64,000 nt of DNA from Antedon mediterranea (Eukaryota > Echinodermata > Crinoidea > Comatulida > Antedonidae): positions 9,358,501 to 9,422,500 of the forward strand of contig NC_092672.1 in assembly GCF_964355755.1 (NCBI RefSeq), written 5' to 3'. The translations under genes were made by a program, and so were the position numbers. Within the stretch, counting starts at the first letter, position 1; each line of letters opens with the position of its first letter. The notes beneath the pieces are model-generated. The model did not search any database, was not told where the DNA came from, and worked only from the letters and a program-made list of their open reading frames with translations. This document shows positions 1 through 14,500 of the stretch, piece by piece.

Positions 1-24
1 ATTCCAGAGTTGTTTTAAACTTAC

Positions 25-162
25 AGATGCCGTGGGGTTATTTTGATACACTGGATCAGTTTCTGGTTCTTCTACATTGATTGTTGGTGTTTCAGGCTTA
101 GCCTTCTCTATTGATTCATCCATTTCAAGGTAAACAGAATCTTTTCCTTCTGTTTCTGCGGA
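25..162 (-). CDS. AFAP1: AFAP-like gene, exon 12 (tyrosine-containing tail, partial gene)
   Basis: Residues 592-637, open and in phase 0 with the previous exon. It carries DSVYLEMDE, a YxxM motif of the type bound by the PI3K p85 SH2 domains, and DPVYQNN. Donor GTAAGT at 24; the next exon lies outside the window. Confidence 0.75.
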
Positions 163-3100
163 CTGAATACAAACCACATTCAATTTTTTCTTGGTTTTGA
201 CTAATACCAAACAGATTAAGATACTCTTGCTAAGTTACAGTAACTACTGTATTCATTTAACCATAATAAAGCAATACCGAGTCATCTTACCTGAGGTGAC
301 TGCAGAAAACATTTTTTTTCGTGTGCTGTGTTTGCACAATACATTTGGCAAAATCAGCAATAATCATTAAAGCTATAATGTTATAATATTAATGGCCCAG
401 GGACCACTAACGGTTGGAATCCAATCACCTGTGAAACTGATGTGAACATGATTACACATCCTCATATTCACTTTCTTTTTGGTTATCACATGGTATACTA
501 CAAACCTTATACTTTTTACTATTTTTTCCCATTATGAAATATATTGATTGATTGATTGAAATATATATTTATACTGGGTAACCTCTTCAGTCAATGACTG
601 GTCTCCCAGAGGGCCCAGTTGGTGATCAGTGGCTGTGATGTACTAATACACCGGGGTAACCCCCTACTCGTCTCGAAAGATGTACTAGGTTCTTTAAAGT
701 GCACATGAGCTAGATGTCATTTACTCTCAATTCTTAATTCTGGCCCTGAAACCTTGACTCAGAAATACCGGGATGGTGTCCGGCGGGGGATAGTTTTACC
801 TTAGTTAGGCATAGTTAAGCTTAGTTACATTTTTTTTTTTCACATTATTGATTGTCTCCATCCCCGAAACCTCGACTAAGAAATACTGGAATGGTGTCCG
901 GCGGAAGATAGTTTATTACCATTAGTTAAGGTCCTATGTAAAGCACCTAGAGGGGTCAGTGATCCATTAGGCGCTATATAAATACTGTTTATTATTATTA
1001 TTATTATGTGTACACTGGACCTACGTTTTATAGTCCTTATCCGAGAAGACTCGTTCTACCACCAGAACCATGGAGTGAGTGAGCCTCGAACCCCTGCCGT
1101 TGTTATGGCTAGGTAATTACGGTTCCACTGTCTTAACCGCTCGGCCACTCACTCACTCACTTATATTAAACAATAAAACAGATTTTTTAAACATGGAGAT
1201 CTACCTGATGCCAAATAAAATTTTAGCTTTTGTCAGAACACAAGATCTTTCCATTTACAGTACCGACTAATTGACCGATTTTCAAGAGATTATTCTACAG
1301 CTTTGATTCTTAGCAGCATCAATTTAGATTTAATACAAAAACATTTTTATTATTCAAATTTGTTTGAATTCAGTTCTTGATCTGATAGTTGTATCAAGGA
1401 AATACCATTTAACAATGTTATACGCAACTTTACAAACCCTAAAAAAATGATTTAATCAAATCACTAATAATAAAATAAAGTTAAACATATCAAATTAACA
1501 TACATTTTCAAAGCGTTGCAGCAGAGAAAAGATACTGGGTAGCTTTGGATTTTGGACAACAGGTGGTTCCATTTGCTCTTCTGGCATGATGTAGTCACTT
1601 TCCAAACTCTCAGCAAAGCCAGTCTCCTGGATCAATTTTCGTAATAGTTTGCCATGGTCTAACTGGTTCACTGCCTAATATCAATAGGTAATGATGGTAC
1701 ATAAAAAATGATAATTAGAAAATAAATTTGATAATTTTATTGAATGTATGGGAAAAACATTTTAAAGAGGCAGTAAAACTATTAATGCAAACAAATTTGT
1801 ATCATGTTTTCTATCCTATTGTTACATAAATTCAATATGGCCATCATAATTGTCAAATAGATAAATGATGCCCATGGTTTCATAAGACATAATCCCCATG
1901 GCAATACCACTACTCTACAAAATCAACAAAAAACACATATATTTAGAAACATTTTTCATAGCAGAAACGGATAACCTTGAAAAACTAACAAAACTTAAAT
2001 TTAAATAAATACAACTGTAAATGCTATATTTTTATTCCACCAACCATGAAATTAAACAATCATATCAAAAGGTTTTTGTTGAAAAACTAACCTCGATGTA
2101 GAGATAAGTTGTGTCACCCTCAAATAGTGTTAGTGTATTTTGTCGTTTGGCTTGTTTTCCTTGTCCAATCTCCAAGCCTTGTAGGGGCTGTGACAGTACA
2201 AGTTTTTCACCAGATGTGTCTTTGTAAATATGTATAATTTGATTTGTGACCAAACAAAAACGTTCCTTCCATTTTGTTTCTCCATGTACTGGACTATAGA
2301 CATTTACAACTCCTTAAAAAATTTAAAACAAAAAATACTGTACAGAAACTCTGTATACATGCTTTGGCATGTAGTATACAAAAGCGATTTTATGCAGCTA
2401 AAAAAAAATTAGAAAACTAGCTAGTTGAAAAATTTTATCCATCAAAATGTTGGCAAACTTCCGAAGAGGAAACCCTTAAAATATAACTATTCAAAAATAG
2501 AGAAGGAAAAAAGAAGAAAAAGCACGAAATAAAGAAAGAAACAAAGAAAGAAGGAAAAGAAGAAATTAAACATAAAAGCATTAAAAAAAGTATAAAAGAA
2601 AAAAAATAAAGCAAAAAAAGAAAGAAGAAAAGAGTAGATTAAAAAATAATTAACAAAAGAAAACAGAAAGCATAAAAGAAAATCAAAAAAGAGAAAAAAA
2701 AAGTGAAAACAAAAGAAAATAACAAAAAAGAGGAAAAAAATAAAAAGACACACAAATGCAATAAAAAAAAAGCAAGACACAAAAGAAATAAAACTAATTA
2801 ATTAAAGGGAAAAAAGTAGAATAAAAAAGAAAAATAAAAGAAAAATGAAAGAATAGATAAGGAGAGAAAAAAGAAAGAAAAAAAATTAATGACAATTATA
2901 GAATAAAGATATTAATTTATTAGTAAATAACTTTCTACCTGCAAGGTTGCCCTCATTGTCCTCAGTAAATACAGGAACTGATCTGGATCGTCTCTTTAAC
3001 ATATTTGGTAACTTTTTTTTATCTGTAAAAATAAAATCGGAAAATAATTACGAGCTCTTAAAGATTGTCCACCTGAAAAATAATTTTTTTTCTATTTTAT

Positions 3101-6100
3101 TTTAATATGTCATTTGGATGTTCCATAATAGTTATTTACTTTGATTAAAAATTGATTTGAAAAAAATAAATATTTACCTGAAAAAACGTATATTTACAAA
3201 AATTAGTCAAATTGATTGCAAGGTTGAATTTAACCATTTGTTTTGTCTTTATATGTGTTTTTTTTTTTGTTCTGTGGAAGTGATTACATTTATTAAAACT
3301 ACAAAATGGCCTTTTTAAAATCTGATTTTATAAATCTTTATTTGTCATGTTTTTGGGGGGACAATACATCTTTAATCTAGATAGTAAGATGGCACAAAGT
3401 CATATGTGAGATGCTACAAGTTGAAAATATATAGTTACCTTTTTTAGATGGCGCGTCTGTCACTTCAAGAATTGAACTGTGTGGGTTATTTTCAGATGGA
3501 ATGTTGTCTGCATTTGTCGCCTCTTCTTGGAGTACCTAAAACATTTAATTTATAGGGAACTTTGTGATGACCAAGGACTGAGGATTAATGTGTTCTCTTT
3601 ATTGAAGGAATAGAGTATAGGGAAGTAAATCCAAACTTTCCCATATGCACACAATACATTATTAACATGACCTAACTTTTTCCTAAGTTTTTACTACAGT
3701 AGTTTATAACCTAAATCTCTTTATTCATCTCACAAACAAACAAAAAAAAGCAAGGAGTAAACCTATAATTAACGATGAAAGAGACATCCAAGAAACCCCA
3801 AGGGGCTTGTGATAGGAGGCCCACTAAAAAATAGTTACATTAATTAAGATACCGTAAAAAGAATAAAAAATTAAATTTTTTTTTGTCTTGTGTGGGTTCG
3901 TCCCACTTTTATTATAGTTCTATAAATATAATAATATATGTATATATGCACATTTATATAATTCTCTTATTTATAAGGTACATTGTTAAAAAAAATACAT
4001 ATCTTTTGAACAGTATATACATAAGACTAAGATTATTTTGATGTTAAGAAGTAACCACATTTACATTCATATACATTTTTAAAAATACAATTAATTAAAA
4101 TATGTCGATGGCAATAAACTGACGATAAAAATTGATTTAAGAAAAACGTACTTATGAAAAAGTTATTATTGTTGTTTTATTCTGTTCGTGTCCGTTGTCT
4201 GGGTAGAGAGGCTACAAACTCAGGGGAAGAATATAAAGAATCTTCCCTTTTCACCAAGAAAAAAATGGATGAGATGAAAACGAAGAATGCAAAAGCTTGA
4301 AAAAAGGGTGTTTAGAATGGATAGGATGGAATGATATATATAATGAAAACCGTAAGGTTAGAGTCCATACACAGTGCAAGTCCAAGGTAATATTTTGGCT
4401 CTGTGTGTATGAGTCGCTTCATACCCGGATCTTAAAACTAATATAGTTACTAGGCCTATATACAATGTATTTAAGAGATAAAAATAGCATTTTTTTTTAT
4501 TTCATTAATTTAAGGAGATTTTGCTTTATATCTCCCCATTTACATTGAGCTTTAAAAAATTAAACTTAATTATGAATACCTTAATCCAAGTTTGAAGTTT
4601 CTCTTGGCTTGTGGTTGCAAAGTACTGTGACGTCTGCCCCTGGTGATGGATTCCAAATACAAATTCATTCTTTCCATCCTGTACATCCTCTGTGATATTG
4701 TACCCAAACAGGGTCAAAGATTTTGATGGCACTTTATCAGATGGCTTACTATACATATATAAAACACCCTTGTTCACGGTGCAATATTTTCTGCTCCACT
4801 TTCCAAGAGAGATTCTTGACAATGTACCAGAAAAGCTTTTGATGGAGAGAATTCCGTAGTGGATGATGTATGGGTCATTTTCACATCGTATTTTGAATTG
4901 TTCAGCTTTACTATTTCTTGTTTGTACCGGAACATCTCTTTCTGGTAATGAAGGTGCACTAAAAAAAAAACAAATGTTATGCAGCTATCAGACTTCTTAA
5001 CTTGCTATATAAAAATATGTTTGCTTTATTTGGCAATATACTAATTTTATAGTATTCAGGATGCTTGATAAATACCAAAGATGTCTTTAAATGGGGGTTC
5101 TCCTCTAATGTACTTATTTTCAAAGAGATCCAAAAATATACCAAGTATATACAGTATATTACTTTCTGATACTTTGCTGGTAAGCCAGCGACCTAAATAT
5201 AACATATAGTAACTTCACAATCCTAAGCTAAATTCAATGGATTTAATTGTATTTAAGTCTTTCTGCTTTAGATAATGTAACATTTTAACAAATTCCTAAA
5301 ATTCTAATGAACTGTAAAGCCACAAAAGACAGAATTACAAACAAAATATAGGCCTACTTTTGTGTATTCTACACAACATGCTCAATCAACAAAAGAAGTT
5401 GACAGTCTGACACTGTATTGTGAGTTTTATTGTCTAGTTTAACCACAAGTTACTATACAAGAATGAACTAAACCATGCATAAATCTAATACTTCAGGACC
5501 TTTATAAAACAATATAAAGCCTGGTTAATTAGACCGCAACATTTTTGTAATGTTGCTCAAGCACTGTATCAATTAAAAAACAGGGTCGGGTTGTTGGATA
5601 TGTATGTATACATTGATTGTTGATTATGTGTTATGATAATATGAATTCTACCAAAATCTCAACCAACCATAGATTTTTTAAAAATTTGAGTAGGTCGATC
5701 ATGATTATCAATTATGTTGTCATTTAAGATGTCACCACATTATTTTCTAGAAATCTTTAGAGCTATCTGTGAATTATATTTCTTTAAACTAGAGGAATGT
5801 TAGCAATATGACTAGTACTCAGTGGTGTGAATAAGCCTCTTCATAATATTAGGCCCACTGGGCTTATATTTGAGACATACACATATACATTTAAATTCTT
5901 ACATTGTCTGTTGCTCATCTACAAATTCATCAGAATCAAATGATTCATACGATCCACTGGCATCTGACCAGCCACCTAAAAATACAAAACGTTTGAAAAA
6001 AATGCAAACATTTAATTAATGTTGTTTTATTACTTTTAGGTCAAAAGATATCCTCTCTTACTCTTTTTAAATGCTTTAGTAATTGTATCATAGAAAATAA

Positions 6101-9100
6101 GGGTAAATGGAATTGCCTGCTTTTTATATAAAACTAACCATTTATTGGTCCGCCACCTTGATCTTCTGGATTTTCATAAACATCGTCATCATCATTTATG
6201 ACACGTTCATGTTCTTCATCAACCAGTTCATCATAAACTTTTCCATCCTCTGTGACGGTGCGGATGGACGTGCAACTGGTTGGAATTTCGTATTCTTCTT
6301 CTTGGTCGCTGATGGGCAGGGAAGTTTTATGATGCAGAGCTTCATGTTCAGTAATTGGAGTTTCATAAACATCATCTAATTGCCTTCATTAAAATAATTT
6401 TTAAATACCATGATAAATAATACGAATCAATATCTGTTTCAAATGTCAGTTGTTCAGATGCCTCTGCGAAAATAAGAGGTTACTCAGTATCATTCAGGCA
6501 TTCTTCAGTCAGAAAATGACTATAAAAAAGACAATAGACTCATCGCAATTAACAAATTTGGAGTGGCATCTCCAAGAAGTATCCCTGCTTGGGTGAAGTA
6601 TATGGTACTCCTAAGTTGGCCAATAATTATACTAAATACAATCAATCAAATCAATAATGCAAACAATCAATCGCAAAAGTATTTAAATGTATTGGAATGT
6701 TCTGAAGTATGTCATAATTTTCCACAAAAAAATATATTTCCTCTTTAAAAATGTTTAAGATCATTTTAGAAATTAATTGTATGTATTAAATTTAACAAAA
6801 AATACTTACTCTGCTGTTGAACTATTATCACCTTTACTACTTGAAACCTTAAAAAGAATGAGAACAGAATGTTAGATATGTAAAACATTTGATTATCACT
6901 ATATTGTTTCATGGCAGGTGGAACCATCAGGATTATAAAACCTCTTCCACTAGGAAAAATTATTTACATGATGTTAAACTCATTTCTGCGAAGAACTTTA
7001 GTTTCTTGATTTGTTCACAAATAGTTTTTTTACAGTTTATAATTGTTTGTGATTAGAATGCGCAACCAATCAGAGGTTAGGAAATGGTTCTTATGTGGAC
7101 ACTTGTGCAAATCGAACAAATTAAAAAAAGGGTAAATTTAGCAACTTTTTTTATCTGCAAAAATGTTGGATTTCTGCATATAATTGCATCTAGTCAAAGT
7201 CACTGAATTTATCACCCTTTATTCCTTTCCCGGTTTTTTATTTCCATTCATCATACATAATCATAAACATACATAAATAATCATAGTACGAAGACAAAAA
7301 AAGATTGAAAAGGGGGAATCTCTGAAGTATAGCTTATACAAGTAGAATATTGATATTAAAGGCTGCTACACATTAGGACGATATCGATAACCATGTATGC
7401 TGCCTTTGATAATGAATAATAAAAATAATATCTTTTTAATCCAATAAAATGACATCATAATCAATAAGAACAATAAAATTGTTGTAGCGTTATTCTATAG
7501 AATGAAAACATTTCTAATTTGTTAAATGCAGGAAAAATAAATATTTATCTAGCTATGGTCGATCATTATCATCCTAGTATAAATGGAACTGAAAATATAT
7601 ATTTCACTTATCACTTAATATTAGAAAATAAAAAAAAAATGTTTATATAGTTTCATTATTTATTGTCTAATAATATAGTAATTTCAGTTTCTGGTTCTGA
7701 AACTGCATGTTTCATTAACTTGATAACCTAAAAACCAATAATCTTTTTCTGATATTGAATTTTATATGTAACATACAGTACATATTATTGGTACTCCGCA
7801 TATAATTTGAAACTTTTTCTTTTTGTTTCTTTTATGGTTTATTTTTTGTACAATTTGAAATCTTTATTGTATGTATTCATCTCAAAAAGCATACTCCACC
7901 GACGTTGCTTTGATAAAGATCTGCAACACAGATAAGTGGTGTTATGGTGAATGATTCCTCATTAAAAGAAATATTAATAATGGAATAATAACATTAGGTT
8001 TTTTTTACATTTTATTTTTAGTATAGTTTGTTCAACTTTCAAAATTATATTAACGGTTTCAAATTATATACGAAAATCTTGTCACATAATGTATTTCTGT
8101 ATTATTTCCAAGACCTAAATTATTCAAATGTCAATCAGAAATGTTGATGTGATGTGTATTAGAAAGATGATAGATAATGCAATTAAAGACAATTTGTATT
8201 TTGACCTTGAAGAAATATGTTTTACTTTTATTGCCAGCTTTCAGATAGGATGTCGAGCCCTTTATCCCATTTACACAAAGAACTCCTAATTTGAAAAATC
8301 TACTGGCAAGCTGATCCACAAGATATACTCTATCTAAAGCTCTATATTCTATTATAATAATAATTACAATTCTGCATAATATTAAATTATTACATTTTTA
8401 TTATTATTATTATTATTACATAAAACAGTAATTGTTTATTTAAAATTTTTTTTTTAGTTTATTGTACTGGGTAATGAGAATATTCATATACTGGGTAAAA
8501 AACATCAATTAGTTAAATGAATGGAAGCATCTATACTAAAATGACATTATGCTAATGAAGCCATCTCAAGGAGTTACAATGCACTCAACTTGAGAGAACA
8601 TCTCGATTATAAACGGTGATAACAGCAGCCTCACAGCTTCATAAATACAAATCGATCGAAAACATGTTACCCTAGGGAGTATAGCAAATCTACTTGGACT
8701 TTATGTTTAGCCGTGTGTATAAAACAACTGTTTTATAAATGCCATTTATATATCAGACAATGAATATGATTCAAAACAAATAAATGGATATATGTCTCCA
8801 AAATAATAATGCACTTATACGTTTGAGTACTGCCAGGAGAGTGTCCTTTGGGCTGCTATCTCATCCACTGAAAGGCCATCGTTGGCATCATATTCTGTAA
8901 AATTAAAAGAAATTGCTAAATAATAATAGTATATGAAATATAAATTAACAGAAACACTGTGGTTAACATAAAAATCTAAAAAAAGGGAAAAAAAGAAAAA
9001 AAAAATCTATCAGGCTGAAATTGTCTTATCATTATTTTATATTATATATACAAGTATTGATCATATATTGTAAATTTATAAATATAAACGTGTTTTATTT

Positions 9101-11482
9101 TTGTTTTATGTTACATGATATTCGCCATAGATAAGTAGGTCATAATTACCATTGCAACATATGGATTTGGATATGACAATCTGTATTTAGCTACAGTATG
9201 TTAATTATTGGCAAACAATATGAACTGTATATTATACATTATTTTCAAATTTGTTTTACTACACCACTCCCCATTAAATCTAATGTAATATACAGAGTAC
9301 AAAACTCTATTATAAAATATTATAATTTCTTTAGTTTATGAGTTTTATTATCTGTATCAAAGTTGACTAGAAGGTAAAAATATGGATACATAGTTATGGA
9401 GACATAAAAATGGGAGTTGTGGAGACATCCAAATGGGAGTTGTGGAAACATCTAAATAGGAGTTGTGGAGACATCCAAATAGGAGTTGTGGAGACATCAA
9501 AATGAGAGTTGTGAAGACATCCAAATGGGAGTTGTGGAGACATCTAACAGGGTGTGGTAAAAACATCTATCAGCAAGTAGCGGGGATATCTACCAGCAAA
9601 GACTTGTGGAGATGTTAAATATGTTAGAAAACAATCTCTCAGTTTGAGTTTGGTCAACTTCACCCATATTGACAGAAATATTTACATTTTGTTTGAAATA
9701 AAGAGTAGAAATCCTATTCCTTACCTTTCTTCGGTGTTGATGTTGGTAATGGTGGTGCTACGGGTTGTGATCCTGGTAATGGTGGTGGTAGTGGTGGGGG
9801 CAGTTGTGACAATTTTGGACATATCTCAGTATTTATATATTCAGCATGGTCGTTAATATAAGATTTGAGTTGTTTTAGGTAAAACGCTAAAGTATCTTGC
9901 AGATCTCTTGTCAATTCAAACTTTTGTAACTCAGACAAGAATTGTTGAAAACCAGGTAACAGTTCGTCAAGCACTATGAAAAACAAAGAAAATATGATAG
10001 GTTTATATCATAAAACAGTTTGACACTCAATGAAAAGATGAACTAAGTAAGTTTGGAAAACAGTAAGTTTGGAAAACAGGAAGTTATAAACTAAAAAGCG
10101 GGAATGACTAGGGATGGATGACCATACATAAACATAGAAAAACCGACGGCACCGCCTCAAGATGGTTTTTTTACCAATTAATTAGAAAATATGGTTCAAA
10201 TACATTACAAAATGCTGTTACTCAGACAGTACAAAAAGACAAAACAAAATACAACACAAGTTTCTGAAACAATTAGCATGAATCACAATTGCAAAAAAAA
10301 ATTGCATTCAATAAGACTATAGTTTTCCTAGAATCTAATTATCTAAACCACCATGAATTCATTGTGCTCCATTAAATAAACATATTCAAAAGAATAGAGC
10401 AATACCTTGCTCCCACCTATGCAGGATTCTTTTGAATGGCTTTCACACAACTCCCAATATAAACACAAGTAAAACCACAGTAAACAATGGATCTAAATAA
10501 TTGTATTTCATGGAAGTGAAAATTTTGCATGTCATATTCAAAAAGTCCGGCAATAAAAAAAAAATTGTAATGAAAGGCTTATAGTTTTACTACAATTGCT
10601 ATAGAAAATACATCTAATTTACACAAACATCTCCATATCGGTGTTTAATCAGAGTAACGTACGCGGTTTAGCTATACTGTAGATCAGAACACAAAAAATT
10701 ACAGGTCGTTAAATATTGCATCCTGAAACATTCTGAGGTACAGCAGATTTTCCCTTTTTTTTCCCAAAAACATTTTCAAAACATTGATTTTATATGTATA
10801 ACTCATGTGAATAAAGTGATTGGTCAAACTTGATTTAAATATATATATTCTAATGTGTGTTTATATAAAAACATCAGGCAATGAACATTAATTCGAAACT
10901 GCCCGGTGATATACTGAAATTTAATTAATTAATTTGAAACGATAAAGATGAGGAAATCTGTGAGAATGAGAAAAAGTCGCCCCAACCGAGACTCGAAATC
11001 GGACCGCCTGCTTTATATGCAGATGTCCTAACCATTAGACCACTGGGGCTTTCATGGTATTGTTCAAACTCGATTGGATAGCGACTCTTTAACACTCTCG
11101 GCGTGGTACGGCGGAACAGCCATATCTAATGTGTTTATATACTCGAGATCCCGTTTAGTGAATAAATATACTGAAATATAGATGAGGGCGTATCAATTTG
11201 ATCTCTGGTGCGCGTGCGTACAACTGAGGACTAGTTGTGGTCCAACCGTACCACGCCGAGAATGTTAAAGGGTCGTTATCCGATCGAGTTAAAGAACAAT
11301 ACCATGAAAGCCCCAGTGGTCTAATGGTTAGGGCAACTGCATATCAAGCAGACGGTCCGAGTTCGAGTCTCGGTTGGGGCGACTTTTTCTCATTATCCCA
11401 GATTTCCTCATCTTTCAAAAATTAATTAAATAATTTTCAGTGTACCACCGGGCGGTTTGGAATTTATTTCTATGCCTGTTGT

Positions 11483-11524
<42 letters not shown>

Positions 11525-14500
11525 CCAAAGGCAAATTACTGAAAAAATGACAATGCTGTGGGTATCAGTAGCTGGATCTCAATGGAGATACAAAAAAAAA
11601 AGGGAAAAGCTAAATCAAAACGATAATATATACACAGAAATCATACTGTCAAATTATTGAACCATTTTTTTTTAGGGTGATCCATCCAGCAATTGCTGAT
11701 CATTAGGGACCCTCAGAGGTTCACAAGACAAACATATACACAAGATGCTCTACATAAACAAAGTCGCATGTCAGGTTGTTTCGGGTTGTTTCGGCCCCTC
11801 ATTCTGATGCCACCTGAACTTTAGTGCCTGTGAATACAGCAAAATTCCTTCTTTGTCAATATACTTAATCTCCTGACCTTTTATCTTTAAAGAAACTTGT
11901 GCACATTTCCTCTAACATACAACATTCAAGTAGGAAGTATTTAATTGTTCTATTTCAAGGAAAGTTATCTTACATTGAAATTTGTTTTTTTTTAATACAG
12001 TAAGGTGTGCTTCGGTGTTGTAGTTGTGCTTCTGTATTCTCTATTTTTTTATTCGACTGGAATTTTGAAACAGAACAACATTTGCGAAGACCTTTTAAAG
12101 AAAAAGAAAATGTTTAGGCCGACGTTGTACAAACTATAGGCAGCGGCCAAAATGTGGGCTGCGGGGTGGATTAAGAAATTGTGAAAAAAAACCATATTGA
12201 ACGCCTTTATTCTAACATAGTTTTATGTTGCTGAAAATGTTTGATGTGCGGCTTGTTACCCTCCAAAAAATACAATGCAATTTATAGGGACCTGCAGGTC
12301 TATATATTCCTAAAATGTTCTTATACCTCAACTCAACAATGGTGGATGGGGATGAGGAGGAGGAAAATATTGGCATTTGGCTGCTGGACGTATGTTGTTT
12401 TTGCGTTAAGAGAAAACCTCGGGGCTGTGTTGAATTTTTCTGGATTATCAGCGCATGGTGGGGCTGAGGTGTGATGGACTCTCATTACCTTTATTTCATT
12501 GGTGCAGCTAGGTAGTTGGGCTACAGTTTTATCGCTGCAATGACATTTGTTTTTACAAAAAGTACTATTCAATAAGGAAGTAATTGTGAATTTTTTTTAT
12601 TAGAGCAACATGTAAACAAACATAGTAGGCCTACAACAAAATGGACTGACCAAACTTAAACTTGTTTTGTAGGTTGGATGTTTTTATTCATTTTTCATGT
12701 TTATTTAAGCCTACTGTGTTTTCTTGAAGTTGTCAATTCTGAATGAATAAGGAAATAAAAATGTAAAATATTGAACCGAGAAAGTATAATAATATATAAA
12801 AGGAAAACTGTTTTCATTGTGTTTATTCTATACACTATTCATTTGATCATGAGCCTTTATTTACAGTTCTGTTCACAAGACTAATATCTATAAAGGAGCC
12901 ATAAAACTATGTTACAGACTAAAAGTTCATGTACTGTACTTCTTTTCAGCAAAATATTGTACAATAGGTAGTTAAAATATATTTAGTATAAAATACAAGT
13001 TCAAGTACAGGTACCTTTGAAATAAACTTTTATATACATTAAAGTACAGTAGGTAATACAACTGTAGTGTTATTTTCTTATTTAACTACAGAATTCATCA
13101 GCAGATGTTTCCACCTTAAAAATTGGTTAGAAATACAGTATTATAGACAGTTACACAAAACCAATTTTCTATAAAGTATTACATTTCAAGAAGTAAAAAG
13201 TATTTTTTTTTATTGACATAAATTCAAAGTAACTTTTTATCTAGATTAGCAGAGTACAGCAAACTCACTATACAATAATTATATTCTGAAAGTAAAATTC
13301 TTACATGTTAAAGTTTTTTTTCTATCGTAATTTACAGAGAAACTGAAAAGAAAGTATAGTACAGAGAGTTCAGCCAGGTTGATGTATGACCCAGAAAATC
13401 TTAAGTAAATGTTAGATGTTTTTTGGCTGGTTATGAGAGGTCAATTTGAAATTTAATCTTTTAAAAAAACTACTGCCTACAGCTAATCAAAATGAATGAG
13501 TATAAAAATAATTGATATTATTTGAATTAAAGGAAACTTGAAATAAATACGTGAATAAGACTATGCATATTCATTTTTTTAAAGGGCATACTGTAGGAAC
13601 AGGAAACAAGTCGTAGGGGTGGAAAATGTATGGCCTGACCCCTCAACACTTCTGAATTCATAATGACCCAAATTCCTGAACCTTTGTAGAACTTATACAG
13701 TATGTTGAATGGTAAAACCACTAAAAGGCCAAATAAAATCAATAATCATTATGACTAGTGATGAAGAAACAGCAATTAAATTGCTTTGGTAATTTAATCC
13801 ATTTTTTGTGTGAATATTATGTACCAAATTCATTTACCAAATATCTCTCAAATTAACTTTATACACAGTTGTAGGTGGCCTTTGTGGTTACAGGAAAATA
13901 TGAAATAAACAAACATATTACTATACAAACTATCTGTACTGACCTAAAATTTACTTTACTATTAGGTCAATACTTCAGTACAATTTATCTGTTTACAGGT
14001 ATGTTTATTACTGCAAGAGTAAACGTATACAATAAACAAAGCTTTCATTAGATACACTAATAAAATAGTATCCAATAGGATGGCCTACTTTTAGGCCCAA
14101 AGAATGGAATGCTTGTACTTAAAACAATAGTTTTTGATTCATTACTAGCTGACCAAACAGTGATATTGTAATCTAACTTAGTTCAAGTGGTCTTCATTCA
14201 TAGTGTAGTGAAAAGAAAACGTCAACCTAGGTTTACAGTGAGTGGTCTACAGTATGCACTAAAGTAGTTAAAGTGGTCCTCATTGATATACAGGTCTACT
14301 GATAATCAATGCCATTGTCAGTACCAAAGGGCTCTCTGTCAAATTTGGTGAAAATTTAAAATATTACCAAATTTAATTAATTCATCAAGCTGTGTTGATC
14401 CAATGTTGGGTGAAGCCCTCCTCCAACAATGTGATGATAAATTCAACAAATATAATAACACTAAAACTTGGAAAAGGATGGCATAGGACAGAATATTCTA

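Larger units (their letters stand above)
163..1503. other. AFAP-like intron 11 with nested SINEs
   Basis: This 1.3-kb intron holds little except the two nested SINE copies described separately (about 566-1160). The open stretches on the plus strand here read through SINE sequence and are not coding. Confidence 0.7.
10867..11480. repeat. Inverted pair of tRNA-bearing elements (foldback)
   Basis: The left arm (about 10870-11120, minus) and right arm (about 11240-11478, plus) are inverted copies. In 5'-3' order each has a leader with ACCACGCCGAGA and AACAATACCATGAAAG, a tRNA-like cloverleaf, a CTTTTTCTCATT Pol III-type terminator, AGATTTCCTCATC, ATTAATTAA, and CACCGGGC...TGCCTG. About 115 bp of unrelated sequence separates them. 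Either a foldback element or two SINE-like insertions head to head. Confidence 0.75.

Noticed and set aside
2487-2780. Phenylalanine-rich open frame on the minus strand
   Set aside because: Translation of a polypurine tract; low complexity within an intron.
4774-4959. Second open frame overlapping PH1 exon
   Set aside because: Out-of-frame shadow of AFAP-like exon 7; the PH-domain frame is the one joined in phase to neighbouring exons.
9357-9566. Repetitive 69-codon frame on the minus strand
   Set aside because: 23-bp minisatellite in an intron; reading shifts every unit.
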